From VSJD01 sp041653875 (GTDB lineage Bacteria; Verrucomicrobiota; Kiritimatiellia; JAAZAB01): a stretch of DNA of 64,000 nt. The notes beneath the pieces are model-generated. The model had not been told where the DNA came from. It saw only the letters and a program-made list of their open reading frames with translations, and searched no databases. The position numbers were made by a program, and so were the translations under genes. This document shows, piece by piece, positions 44,536-54,700 of the stretch. The stretch spans positions 124,001 through 188,000 of the forward strand of contig JBAZEM010000001.1 of the NCBI GenBank assembly GCA_041653875.1, written 5' to 3'. How positions within the stretch are numbered: position 1 is the stretch's first letter; each line of letters opens with the position of its first letter.

Positions 44536-45549
44536 ATGACGGACTTGAGCACGCGATATATGGGTATCGACTTAAAGAATCCGATTATCGTTGGGGCCTC
44601 GGCTTTGACGTCCGATCTGGATTCGATCGTGAAGCTTGAAAAAGCGGGCGCCGGCGCTCTGGTGACCAAGTCGCTTTTCGAGGAGGAAATACAACTCGAA
44701 CAGTTCAAATTCGATGAGGACTTGGGCGAAGGCAATTGTCGCTATGCGGAAATGATCACCCTGCGCCCCAACCTCAAGTTCGCGGGCCCGGCCGAACACC
44801 TTATGTGGGTGGGCCTGGCCAAGAAAGCCGTGAATATTCCGGTGATTGCCAGTCTCAACGCGGTGAACCCGGCCACATGGCTTGAATATGCCAAACGGCT
44901 CGAAGCCGCCGGCGTGGACGCCCTGGAATGCAATCTGTTCGCCTCCCCCGGAAACATCGAAAAAAAAGGCGCGGATATCGAAAACGAACAGATCGAGCTT
45001 GTCCGCAAACTGAAAAAATCCGTTTCCATTCCAGTGGGCGTGAAATTAAGTTCCTGCTATAGTAACATCGAAAACGTTGTCCGACAAATGGACCAAGCCG
45101 GAGCGGATGGCTTTGTGCTCTTTAACCGTTTGGCCGAACCCGATATAGATATCGTCGCCGAAAAACATCTTTATCCTTTCAACTTCAGCCATGGCACCGA
45201 CCACCGGATTCCACTGCGCTATGCCGGGCTGCTGGAAGGCGCGATCAAGGCCGATATTTGCTGCGCCTCGGGTGTCTTTCAAGGGGAGGACGTTATCAAG
45301 ATGATTCTGGCCGGCGCGGCCGCCATCCAAACTGTCAGCGCCATTTTTGACATGGGGTACGGACATATCCAAAAAATGCTGGCGGACATTCAAGCCTGGA
45401 TGGACCGGAAAGGCTACAAGAATATATCTGATTTTCGCGGGAAATTGAGCAAGCGGCATAGCAACGATCCTTTTGCCTACAACCATGCCCAATATGCCCG
45501 GCTGTTGATGAACTCCGATGTTCTGATGAACGACTCCCCCGGAGGATGA
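44536..45549 (+). CDS. Dihydroorotate dehydrogenase-like protein
   Basis: 337 residues, AGGAGG before ATG 44536. A flavin TIM barrel of the PyrD type: GIDLKNPIIVGASAL, GAGALVTKSLFEEE, PVIASLNAVNPATWLEY, ALECNLFASPGN, PVGVKLSSCYSNIENV, and a C-terminal FMN phosphate region (ASGVFQGEDVIKMILAGAAAIQ). Its own group differs from pyrimidine PyrD enzymes; the catalytic Ser/Cys loop is not obvious and no pyr gene is near. Probably an FMN oxidoreductase of unknown substrate. Confidence 0.8.
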   Translation: MTDLSTRYMGIDLKNPIIVGASALTSDLDSIVKLEKAGAGALVTKSLFEEEIQLEQFKFDEDLGEGNCRYAEMITLRPNLKFAGPAEHLMWVGLAKKAVNIPVIASLNAVNPATWLEYAKRLEAAGVDALECNLFASPGNIEKKGADIENEQIELVRKLKKSVSIPVGVKLSSCYSNIENVVRQMDQAGADGFVLFNRLAEPDIDIVAEKHLYPFNFSHGTDHRIPLRYAGLLEGAIKADICCASGVFQGEDVIKMILAGAAAIQTVSAIFDMGYGHIQKMLADIQAWMDRKGYKNISDFRGKLSKRHSNDPFAYNHAQYARLLMNSDVLMNDSPGG

Positions 45550-45682
45550 GAAATTCCTGGATAACGGCGTCAGCCGTTTGGGATTCGACCACGATCGACT
45601 GTTCACCGGCAAAGAGTGTGCCGTTGTCGAAAGTTTTGGAGGCCATGATGCTTTGAACGGCAAAGGGAATATCGGCGCTGGC
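45548..45682 (-). pseudogene. Fragment of a CoA-acylating aldehyde dehydrogenase
   Basis: On the minus strand a frame reads SADIPFAVQSIMASKTFDN, then GTLFAGEQSIVVESQTADAVIQEF. This lines up with DIPLAVNDILLSKTFDNGMI and CASEQAIVV in the AdhE of this window, but the catalytic Cys position reads Phe. Flanking frame (from about 45865) is not recognisable, and there is no complete gene. It is a relic of another acylating aldehyde dehydrogenase. Confidence 0.6.
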
Positions 45683-46060
45683 GTCGTTTTTAGAAATGAT
45701 CCCGACCGTTTTTTCGTGTTTGATGCTTTTGTGGAGGATCTGGGTGGCAAACACATGCTGGAGGGTTTTGTGTTGCCAGACGCCTATGCCAGGTTTCCGC
45801 CTGGGCCGTCTTGGCCAGCGTGACCCGGCGATCGATTGTATCGCCCGGACGATTGCCATCAACATTTTTATCGGGCGAATTGTAATGGCTTTGATGCCAA
45901 CCCAAATCCGCGCCTAAGGATGTGGTATCTTGCCGGGAATCCCACGCAAACCATGCGCCCGTACGACGACGGGCCCGTCGCTCTCCATGAACCATTATCG
46001 AGATTCACGAGATGATTTTTCTGGAGGGCGGGCGGCCTCGACCGCCCGACCGCAAGCCGC
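45550..46060. other. Gap with gene relic and MITE-like copy, no intact gene
   Basis: 511 bp. Left third: minus-strand aldehyde dehydrogenase relic. Right third: MITE-like element from 45901. Between them (about 45690-45900) neither strand gives a recognisable product. Confidence 0.55.
45901..46053. mobile_element. MITE-like element, truncated (copy 2, inverted)
   Basis: Starts with the end CCCAAATCCGCGCCTAAGG (one change from the 54994 end). The following ~130 bp is the reverse complement of about 25865-25990, including CTCCATGAACCATTATCGAG and GGAGGGCGGGCGGCCTCGACCG. The second end is not visible; the GH94 relic starts at about 46061, so the element may have inserted into or replaced that gene's 5' part. 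Confidence 0.6.
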
Positions 46061-47440
46061 TATGTCGGATGCGCCCCTTTCCAACTCGGCGAGCGTCGTA
46101 TCGGATCCGGTCATGTCCATCCGTCAGCCGCTTTATCTGAAGGCCGGCGAGGGCGTAACGCTGGATGTGATCGCCGGGATTGGGCCGCGCCGCGCGGAGG
46201 CCCTGACCCTGATCGATCAGTATCATGACCGCCGCATGACCGACCGGATTTTCGAAATGGCCTGGACGCAAAGCCAGGTCGTTCTGCGCCAGTTTCACGC
46301 CACGGAGGAAGACGCGCAATTATACGCCCAATTGGCGGGCGCCCTCGTTTACGCCGCTCCACGCCACCGCGCGGCCGCCAACCTATTGGCTCGCAACCGC
46401 AAGGGGCAGAAAGATTTGTGGCCATACGGAATTTTCGGCGATCTGCCCATCGTTTTGGTTCGGGTCGCCGACCCCGCCTCGATGGATTTTGTGCGAAAGC
46501 TCATCCAGGGCCATGCCTATTGGCGCGCCCGCGGACTTGCCGCGGATTTGTTTATCTGGGCCGATGCCTATGCCGGTTATCGCCAAGCTCTGCTGGACAA
46601 GATCGTCGGAGTCGTCAATGCCGGACAGGAAGGCAAAACGCTGGGCCAACCCGGCGGCATCTTCGTGAAGACCAGCGATCAATTGCCCGAAGACGATCGC
46701 CTGCTCTTGCAAGCGGCGGCCCGGATTGTCCTGTCGGATCGTTCGGGAACCCTGGCCGGGCAGGTGAACCGCCGCTTGCGGCTTCCGCCGGGAATGCCGC
46801 TCCTGCGTCCCGTCCGCCGGCGCGAATTTTTTTTGCCCGGCGAACGCGAAATGCCATCGCGCGACCGGACCTTCACGGGAGACCGCGGGGAATTCATCGG
46901 GCGCAATCGGTCCGCGGCGAATCCGGCCGCGATGCAGGCGGCGCGGTTATCCGGCCGCGTGGGAGGAGGCCTCGATCCCTGCGGCGCGATGCAGGCGGTG
47001 GTGACGCTCGCTCCCGGCCAACGGGAGGAGATCGTTTTCGTTCTGGGCGCCGCGTCGAACGAATCCGAAGCCCATGCGCTCTTGACCCGCTACGCGAGTT
47101 CCCAGGATACGCGCCCGGCGTTCGCGAGAACGGCGGTCAATACACGCAAGCGGCGGTCTGGGTCGCGATGGCGCTGGCTGAACTGCGAAAGGGCGAGGAA
47201 GCCTGGCGCCTGCTCCAAATGATCGATCCTGTTCGGCGCGCCGGGACGGCCGCGGGCGCGGCCTTATACAAGGTGGAGCCATATGTCATGGCGGCGGATG
47301 TCAATACGGCCGCAGGCCGCGCGGGACAGGGCGGTTGGACGTGGTACACCGGGTCCGCGGGATGGATGCGCCAGTTGCTGGTCGACAAATTGCTTGGATT
47401 GACGCGGGAGCGCGACACACTCTCGTTCGCGTCGAGGTAG
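46061..47440 (+). pseudogene. GH94 cyclic beta-1,2-glucan synthase/phosphorylase relic
   Basis: Two pieces. 46061 to about 47095 reads LDVIAGIGPRRAEALTLI ... FHATEEDAQLYAQLAGALVY ... GIFGDLPIVLVRVADPAS, which matches the middle of NdvB/GH94-like proteins. From about 47126, in a different frame, NGGQYTQAAVWVAMALAEL, YKVEPYVMAADVNTAAGRAG and GGWTWYTGSAGWMRQLL match the far C-terminus. The segment carrying the GH94 catalytic region is deleted between them with a frame change, and the N-terminal glycosyltransferase region is missing. Such enzymes make or phosphorolyse cyclic or cellobiose-type glucans. Confidence 0.75.
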
Positions 47441-47460
47441 GTTGAGCGACAAGCACGGGG

Positions 47461-47538
47461 GACAAGCCGATCGTTTTCGCCTTCCACGACTATCCCTGGC
47501 TGGTCCATAGGCTGACCTGCCGCCGGACCAACCACAAG
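47461..47538 (+). pseudogene. Phosphoketolase fragment
   Basis: The frame from 47461 reads DKPIVFAFHDYPWLVHRL followed by TCRRTNHK, which matches the highly conserved FAFHGYPWLIHRLTYRRTNH block of xylulose-5-P/fructose-6-P phosphoketolase. The rest of the ~800-residue enzyme is absent and the frame ends shortly after. A 20-base gap separates it from the GH94 relic, so both were probably once neighbouring genes. No other phosphoketolase is in the window. Confidence 0.7.
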
Positions 47539-47582
47539 GGGGGCGCGCGTACGCGGTGGAAGAATACCGTCTTCCAATCGAC

Positions 47583-50150
47583 TCATTGTAACTGAACAAC
47601 GAACCCCACGCCGCCTCTTCCGCCGGTGTACGGGATAATGTTATACTTTCGATCAGGGGTGATGATCACGGTGTCGTTTGAATTGAAAGTAAAACCAACC
47701 CCGCCCACCCACCAATTATTATGGAAACCATCGGAACCTTGTCCTACTACTACTTGATAACTGTCGGAGCCGCCAATTGTCAAAGTGCCGTTAAAAGCAA
47801 AATTCAGATTTTTCGGCCAACCATCCCCAAAATCGCCGGTCGTCAGCGCAACGCTTGCTCTATTCTTAAACCATTGCGCGGGGCTTGTGCTGCCTTTTCG
47901 TCCGGCCTTCGCGTCGAGAGTGCAAGACACGCTTTCATTGTCCACACTTACACCTTGCCACGGTTGCCCTCCCGTTATGTAATAACCGGCGTCATTATTG
48001 TAGGCAATGGGACCGAGGTCGGGGTCAGCGACCCAAAAAGTCACGATATTATCGTGTACGGAGGCTTTCAGCGGAGGCGCATAATCGCCTCCGCCCCAAA
48101 TCATCGTCTGTGGAATATACCCCATACTGGAGGGACAAACGCCCCAGAGTCCGTCGGAACCGCGATACCATGCCGGATCGGCCTTGCCGTCGCCGTCATA
48201 GTCGCCCGGCACGGGCGCCATGCCCGGTCCGCCGGACGCGGCGCCGCGGATTGTCCCGGATTTTGACATTTTGACCAGCCAGCTTCCGTCAGATTCCCTA
48301 TAGACGGCTGGGTCGGCGTGTGCGTCGCCGTCATAATCGCCGTACACCGGTTGGTAATCGGGGCCACCCAGCCATACATACGACACCTCGCCGTTGGCGG
48401 CGCGCACAAACCACGAACCGGATTCCTCTTGATAAATGGCCAGGTCGGCTTTTCGGTCTCCGTCATAATCTCCCGGCGCCGGAACATAGCCGACACCGCC
48501 AAAGCCTGTCAGGCCTTCCGGCATGTAGTTTTGGGTTGACCGCCGATAAAGCCATGTCCCGGACTCTTCGCAATAAACCGCCGGATCGGCCTTGCCGTCG
48601 CCGTCGAGATCGGCATTTACGGACTCGAATCCCAATCCTCCGAACCCGGTTGCCTCCGCCAACGCATAGCCGTTATTGGAAAGCCGCGCATAAAGCGCGG
48701 CCGCCGGCGCGTCATAGACCGACGGATCCGCGAGACCGTCGCCATCGAAATCGGCGGACAATGGCGGAAGACCCGATCCCCCAAACACCGCTGTGCCGAG
48801 CGTGTAGTTGCGGCTGGAAAAAAGGACGCCCCATAGACCGGAAACGGGGTGATAGAGAGCGGGATCGGACTTGCCGTCCCCGTCGAAATCGTTGCGTATA
48901 TCCGCTTTCTTAAGAGGGAATGTGACGGCATCGTCAATGAGCGGGGGATCATAGACGCGCGGGATCTCGTCGGAATCGTTCTCTTGAACGGAGGCGACGA
49001 CAATTTCCCGCGCGGTTGCCGTGTTGTTTTCCGGATCGACGGAGACCTTGAGATACCCCAGCTTCCTTGTTTCTCCAAACTGATACCAGACTGCGGCGGG
49101 CCCGGTGAGGTCGGAACATCTGCCTCCGGCAATGCCGACAATAAAATAGGGTGTCCCCTTTACCAGAAACCTCTGGTAATTGTGGGTATGGCCCGCGAAA
49201 GTGGCGCTGATTTTGTACGCATGATACAGGTTTTCCCATGACTCAAGATCGGAATTAATATCGGTCCGGCCGTTGTCCCAAATCGGATGATGATGGATTG
49301 TGAATGTTCCCGCCATGGCGTTGTCCAGCTGTTCTCTGAGCCAGGGCGCCTGACTCCGGGCAAGCGCCGGGGAAGTTTGCGGATCGTCGCCATTGGCATT
49401 ATTCGGGTCGGGGGAGTCAAGAACGACGAAGCGGATGCCGGAACAGTCGAAGGAATAATTCAAGGGCGCATCCATATCCGTATCGAATGCCCAATGGTAT
49501 TGATCGGCTGGTGTGGGCCCGTTGGTTGTCCCGCCATTGTGATATTCATGGTTCCCGATGGCGGGAAAGATGGCGGTTTTTGCGAGCATCCCGTCGGCAA
49601 CCTCGGAAAATGTGGTCCACAAGTCCTTGGAATCATGCCCGGCATAATCCCCGCCATGGAGGATAAAAAGCGCATTGGTCTCCTTCGCAATGGCGTCGGC
49701 CACGTACTTGAATCGTTGCCGTTCGGTATAATTATGGCCTTCCTGTGAATCGCTGATTACAATAAAGGTGAATGGACCGCTGACCGGCATCGTTCGGAAC
49801 GCGCGGTTGCCGAATACGTCCTCATTCCCCGAAGGTTTTACCCTGTAGATATACGATGTGTTCGGCTCAAGGCCGGCCAGCAATACATGTTGATAGTTGG
49901 TCATTGCCGGCGCCGCCGCCGATTTCTCGAATCGGTGATGTTCGTTATAATAACTCGACGCGGCGTATTCTATCGATCCCGTCCCATTGTTTGCCCCGCG
50001 CCAGTTGATGACCGCCGAATTTGTCGTGGTTTTTGTCACCCACGGCGCCCAATAAGCGGTTGACGTTTCCGCAACGGCCGGAACAACGCATAAGAGGCAG
50101 AAACACATCGCCGCCGACAAATATGAGCGGGCCTTTGAGGTCATATTCAT
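47583..50150 (-). CDS. Secreted metallophosphoesterase (purple acid phosphatase-like) with FG-GAP repeats
   Basis: 855 residues from ATG 50150 (AGGGAAA upstream gives a signal peptide, SYLSAAMCFCLLCVVPAVAE). A fibronectin-like N-terminal domain (about 25-110) precedes the phosphoesterase: VISDSQEGHNY, HGGDYAGHDSKDL, IGNHEYHNGG, HHHPIWDNGR and FAGHTHNYQRF, which are the metal ligands. Six FG-GAP-like units (DFDGDGKSDPALY, DFDGDGLADPSVY and so on, about 405-700) follow at ~48-residue spacing, then a ~130-residue C-terminal domain of unknown type. Exported enzyme, possibly binding the surface. The longer reading from 50330 was rejected because it lacks a signal peptide. Confidence 0.85.
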   Translation of the reverse strand: MNMTSKARSYLSAAMCFCLLCVVPAVAETSTAYWAPWVTKTTTNSAVINWRGANNGTGSIEYAASSYYNEHHRFEKSAAAPAMTNYQHVLLAGLEPNTSYIYRVKPSGNEDVFGNRAFRTMPVSGPFTFIVISDSQEGHNYTERQRFKYVADAIAKETNALFILHGGDYAGHDSKDLWTTFSEVADGMLAKTAIFPAIGNHEYHNGGTTNGPTPADQYHWAFDTDMDAPLNYSFDCSGIRFVVLDSPDPNNANGDDPQTSPALARSQAPWLREQLDNAMAGTFTIHHHPIWDNGRTDINSDLESWENLYHAYKISATFAGHTHNYQRFLVKGTPYFIVGIAGGRCSDLTGPAAVWYQFGETRKLGYLKVSVDPENNTATAREIVVASVQENDSDEIPRVYDPPLIDDAVTFPLKKADIRNDFDGDGKSDPALYHPVSGLWGVLFSSRNYTLGTAVFGGSGLPPLSADFDGDGLADPSVYDAPAAALYARLSNNGYALAEATGFGGLGFESVNADLDGDGKADPAVYCEESGTWLYRRSTQNYMPEGLTGFGGVGYVPAPGDYDGDRKADLAIYQEESGSWFVRAANGEVSYVWLGGPDYQPVYGDYDGDAHADPAVYRESDGSWLVKMSKSGTIRGAASGGPGMAPVPGDYDGDGKADPAWYRGSDGLWGVCPSSMGYIPQTMIWGGGDYAPPLKASVHDNIVTFWVADPDLGPIAYNNDAGYYITGGQPWQGVSVDNESVSCTLDAKAGRKGSTSPAQWFKNRASVALTTGDFGDGWPKNLNFAFNGTLTIGGSDSYQVVVGQGSDGFHNNWWVGGVGFTFNSNDTVIITPDRKYNIIPYTGGRGGVGFVVQLQ

Positions 50151-50188
50151 TTTTATTTTCCCTGAATTCGGAATTCGTGTTTTATTTA

Positions 50189-50218
50189 AAACTACACCCC
50201 TCCCGCGCCGCGTGTCAA
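50189..50218 (-). promoter_or_regulatory. Candidate promoter for the metallophosphoesterase gene
   Basis: On the minus strand, TTGACA (50218-50213), 18-bp spacer, TAGTTT (50194-50189), about 39 bases ahead of the start at 50150. Confidence 0.4.
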
Positions 50219-50271
50219 CACGATATTCGACCCCAAAATCATCGTAATGGTTTTGGCGCCAATACGGGTTG

Positions 50272-50300
50272 TTGACGCCAAGGTCGTTTTCCCGTATTAT
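50272..50300 (+). promoter_or_regulatory. Candidate sigma-70-type promoter for the AbiE-like pair
   Basis: TTGACG (50272-50277), 17-bp spacer, TATTAT (50295-50300), five of six consensus bases in each box and 28 bases from ATG 50329. It faces away from the metallophosphoesterase promoter at 50189-50218. Confidence 0.6.
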
Positions 50301-50328
50301 ATCTCCGATAAGAAAGGCGGAGGTAAGC

Positions 50329-51096
50329 ATGCATATCCTGCAACAAGTCGAATATATCGAGCGCTTCCACCTGCTGTTTCTGGCCCAGTTGGGGCAGAAG
50401 CTCGATAAACGTTTTTATGTCTTGAAAGGCGGCTGTAATTTGCGCTTCTTTTTTAAGAGTATTCGCTATTCGGAAGACATGGATTTGGATGTTCAGACCA
50501 TTCCGGTTGGCGAGTTGCGTGGCCGGGTTGCCGGCATTCTAAAATCGGCTCCGTTCCTGCAAGCGCTGGCGGTTCACGGGATCGACATCGAACACGTCAC
50601 CGAAGCCAAGCAAACCGAAACCACGCAACGATGGAAATTCGGTTTGCTGACCCCGGTGTCGACAACACCCGCCCCCACAAAAATCGAATTCTCGCGCCGC
50701 CGGCCCTTTGACGACGCCGTTCTGGAAAACGTGGACCCGTTGCTGGTTCGATCACTGGGGCTCCCTCCGATCCTGGCCTGCCACTATCCGGCAAATGCAG
50801 CCTGGCGCCAGAAAATCCAAGCGCTGGCAACCCGGTCTGTGACACAAGCCCGGGACCTTTTCGATCTGGATTTATTGCTGAACTCCGGCGCGATAGTTCC
50901 CGCCAACGAAACCGTGTCCCTTGCGGCCGACCTGCTTCAAGAGGCTGAACAACGCTGTTTGGCGATGCGGTTTGTGGATTTTAAGAGCCAGGTCTTATCG
51001 TACCTTGCCCCGGATCAGCAGTCCGCTTATGACGATCCCGAGGTGTGGGACCATATGGTTCTGCGCGTGACGGAAGCCTTGCGAGGCCGGCGATGA
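50329..51096 (+). CDS. AbiEii/AbiGii-type nucleotidyltransferase toxin
   Basis: 255 residues from ATG 50329 (AAAGGCGGAGG). LKGGCNLRFF and YSEDMDLDVQ give the GG and DxD pattern of the AbiEii nucleotidyltransferase. KIQALATRSVTQARDLFDLDLL is the usual C-terminal block of the family. AbiEii toxins nucleotidylate tRNA or related targets and can abort phage infection. It is followed with a 4-bp overlap (ATGA) by its likely antitoxin, so the gene order is toxin first. Confidence 0.85.
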   Translation: MHILQQVEYIERFHLLFLAQLGQKLDKRFYVLKGGCNLRFFFKSIRYSEDMDLDVQTIPVGELRGRVAGILKSAPFLQALAVHGIDIEHVTEAKQTETTQRWKFGLLTPVSTTPAPTKIEFSRRRPFDDAVLENVDPLLVRSLGLPPILACHYPANAAWRQKIQALATRSVTQARDLFDLDLLLNSGAIVPANETVSLAADLLQEAEQRCLAMRFVDFKSQVLSYLAPDQQSAYDDPEVWDHMVLRVTEALRGRR

Positions 51097-51719
51097 AAAC
51101 GATTGACGCCCTCGCCCGGCTCGCCGAGTTGCGCGCGCCGATATTCACGACCAACGACGCCGCCGCGGCGCTCCGGTTGACGCGGCCCCACGCCAGCAAG
51201 ACCTTGGCGCGCCTGGCAATGGCGCGACAGGTGTTGCGGCTCCGGCGCGGCTACTGGGGCTTTCCGGATAAGATTGATCCGCTGATACTACCGTCTCTGC
51301 TGACGGCGCCCGCGCCCTGCTACATTTCCCTCCAGAGCGCCCTCTATGCGCACGGCATGATTTCCCAGGTGCCCTTGCGAATCTATGCGGTATCGCCGGT
51401 GCGGACCCAGGCGTTCAGCACGCCATTGGGAGCTGTGTCCGTTCACCATGTAAAGCCTTCCTTCTTCGGAGGCTTTGAAATAAATGACCGCACTGGCATC
51501 GCCATGGCCACACCGGAAAAAGCGCTTGTGGACTTCCTCTATCTGAGCCCCGCGCGCTCCCGGCTTTTTGCCGCTTTGCCGGAATTGGAGTTGCCCAAAG
51601 GCTTTCGGCGCCCCCTTGCCGTTAAATTTACCCGCCTCATCGACTCCGCCTGCCGCCGCAAGGTCGTCTCCGCGCGATTGGATGAACTGCTAAACAGCAA
51701 ACGGGTCATTCAGTTATAA
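51093..51719 (+). CDS. AbiEi-type antitoxin / transcriptional regulator
   Basis: 208 residues from ATG 51093. An N-terminal winged helix (FTTNDAAAALRLTRPHASKTLARLAMARQVLRLRRGYWGF, about 18-57) is followed by CYISLQSALYAHGMISQ and ATPEKALVDFLYLSPARS, a typical AbiEi_4-like core. It should repress the operon and neutralise the toxin. Canonical abiE operons have this gene first; here it follows the toxin, so the antitoxin is made second. Confidence 0.82.
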   Translation: MKTIDALARLAELRAPIFTTNDAAAALRLTRPHASKTLARLAMARQVLRLRRGYWGFPDKIDPLILPSLLTAPAPCYISLQSALYAHGMISQVPLRIYAVSPVRTQAFSTPLGAVSVHHVKPSFFGGFEINDRTGIAMATPEKALVDFLYLSPARSRLFAALPELELPKGFRRPLAVKFTRLIDSACRRKVVSARLDELLNSKRVIQL

Positions 51720-51745
51720 TCAGGGCATGATGCTTTGGAAGCGAT

Positions 51746-54700
51746 ATGACGATTCCTTTTACCCGCAAGATGTTGATGGACTGGGGCGGCGCCGAGGTGT
51801 TCCAGGCCGGTTTGGCCATGTTCGAGAAGGGGCTTGTCCAGGCCGTGACCTATGAGCACCCCGTGGTCAAGGGCACGGTCACGGCCGGCGCCGGGACGCT
51901 GGCCTGCCAGTTCACCCTGCGGTCGAAAGGCGGCGCCGAAAACCAGTGCCGCTGTTACAATTGCCGGGAGCGTTCCCTGACCTGCGTTCACATGATCGCC
52001 GTCGGCCTGGAACTTCTCCGCCGGCAGAGCGATCCCGACCGCGCGGTCAAGATCAAGGCGGAACAGCGCCGCGCGGCGCGCCTGGCGCAAGTGGATGAGG
52101 CGGCCTACCTGAAGCGCGCGCCGGAGGGCGCGCCGGGCGCCGTCGCCGCCGCCTTGTGCCTGACCCTTGGCCGCGACTGGATGGCCGGATACCGCGCCGG
52201 CCGTATTCCACTGCATTGCGCCATCGAGCGCGACGGCCGCCGCGCGGCGCCCGAAAGCGTTCCGCGCAATCTGCCGTTGACCTTTCCTGCCCGGGACGAA
52301 GCCCTGCTTTTCGTGCTGGAGGATATTTCGGAAGGCCCGCTGAAAGGCCGCCTGGAAATTGGGCCGCGCGATTTCACCAATCTCCTGCAAATTCATGCCG
52401 GCAAAATCCTGGGCATTGAAGGCGACCCGAATCCCGTGACGGTCAATACCGTTCCGTTGGTTTCCATCCTGAAGCTCGACATGGATGAACACTCGGGCGA
52501 ACTGACCCTGGCGGTGCATAATGAACTGCCGGTCAGTGAGGCGGGCGCGGCGCCCTTCTATATCGTTGCCGGTAAAACCGGCTGGGTTTTCGGCGCCGGC
52601 CAGTTCTGGCCGCTGGAGAAACTGCTCCCGCTCCCTTTCCAGCCGCTCTATGCCCAGCCGGTGACCATCCCGCGCCCGGCTGTGCCCCGGTTCATGAACA
52701 CCGAACTGCCGTTGCTCGCGAAACATATGCCGGTGGCGACCGATCTTTCGCCCGATCTGTTCAGTTTGGAACCGGCCGAGCCCCGCTTCCGGCTGGAATT
52801 GCGCGGCAGTCCGGCTTCGCTGGCCGCCACGCTCTCCGCCGAGTACGGCGCGGTCGCGGTGGTGGCCGGCAAACCCGATCCGGTCGATCCGTTGGCCGTG
52901 GCGGATCCGGAAGATGTGTTGCGCTATCTGACCCGCAACCCGGAACGCGAACAGCAAGCCCTGCGGCGGATCAAGGACTTTGGCTTCGACGGCGAACGCG
53001 GCGACGCCCTTACACCGGTGGTTGGCGAGCGCGAGGTGCTCAACGTTCTCGGCGGAGGCATCCACGCCCTGCGCCGGCTCGGCTGGAAAGTGGAATTCAA
53101 TGGCTCGGTCAAGCCATTCATGGACTCGTTGGAGTCCGCCATGCCCGTCGTGCACGTCCAGGACGATGCCGACGCCGGTTGGTTCGATGTCGGCTTCGCT
53201 TTCGAAGACGGACAAGGGCAAAGTTTGTCGGAGTCCGAAATCCAAAGGGCCCTGCTCAAGGGCGACTCCTTCATCCGGAAGGGCGGGCGCACTATCCTGC
53301 TCGATTCCGGCGCGATCGAATCGGCCCGCGATATTTTTGCCGACTGCGCCGGCGGCGAGGGCGCGCGCGCCGGCACATTCCGCCTCGATGGCGTGTATGC
53401 CGCCTACATCAAATCTTCCTTGGACGCCCTGGAAGGGATCGATGTCGAGGCGCGGCCGGAATGGCTGGAGAAGATCAGGGGCCAGGAGAGCGGCAAGCTG
53501 GTCCTGGAGCCCGCGGCCCTGCCGCCGGATTTGGAGCAGATTATGCGCCCGTACCAGAAGGAGGGCGTCGCCTGGCTGAGGTTTTTGGAGCAGAACAAGT
53601 TTGGCGGCATCCTGGCCGACGACATGGGCCTGGGCAAGACCTTGCAAGCCCTGGCATGGCTGGGCCTGGCGCGCCGGCACGCGTCGGCGGAGGGCAAGCC
53701 GGCGCTGATTGTCTGTCCTTCGAGCCTGGTGGACAATTGGGCCGAGGAATCGGCGCGTTTTACGCCGCGTCTGCGCGTCCTCGTGATGAGCGGCGGCGAA
53801 CGGCACGCCAAATGGAGCGATCTTGGTCAGGCCGATATTGTCGTGACCTCCTACGCGCTCTTGCGCCGGGATATCGAGTTGCTGGCGGCCTTGGACTTCG
53901 CCGCCATTGTGCTTGACGAGGCCCAGCACATCAAGAACCGCTCCACCCAGAACGCCCAGGCCACCAAGCGCTTGAAAGCCGTTCATCGCCTGGTCCTGAC
54001 CGGCACGCCGATCGAGAACAGCGTGGCCGACCTGTGGTCGATCATGGACTTTCTCATGCCGGGTTATCTCGGGCCTTACGAGCGTTTTCGCGCGGGCTAC
54101 GAGGCGCCCATTGCGCAGGGCGACGCGGCGGGCGAGGCGGCGCAACTCAAACTGCGCCGCAAACTCCGGCCTTTTATGCTCCGGCGCTTGAAGCAGGATG
54201 TCGCCAAGGACCTGCCGCCCAAAATCGAGAAGCTGGCGACCTGCGTGATGACCCGCGACCAGCAGTTGGTCTATAAAAACCTGTTGCAGGCCTCACAGCG
54301 CAAGATCAGCGACCTGGTCGCCCGTAACGGTTTCCAGCGCTCGCGCATGGAGATTCTCGTGACCCTCCTGCGCCTGCGGCAGACTTGCTGTCACCTCGAA
54401 CTGCTCAAGCTCAAGGATCTCGACAGTCAATATCCCTCCGGCAAGCTGGATCTTTTCTGCGAATTGCTCGATGAGGCGATCGATGGCGGACACCGCGTGC
54501 TGGTCTTCAGTCAGTTCACCGCCATGCTGGCGATCCTCAAGCGCGAACTGGAAAAGCTGGGATTGACTTACAGTTACTTGGACGGCGCCACGCAGAATCG
54601 CCTGGCCGTGGTGAAGGAGTTCAACACCAACCGTTCGATCCCCGTGTTCCTGATCAGCCTCAAGGCCGGCGGCACCGGCTTGAATCTTACCGGGGCCGAC

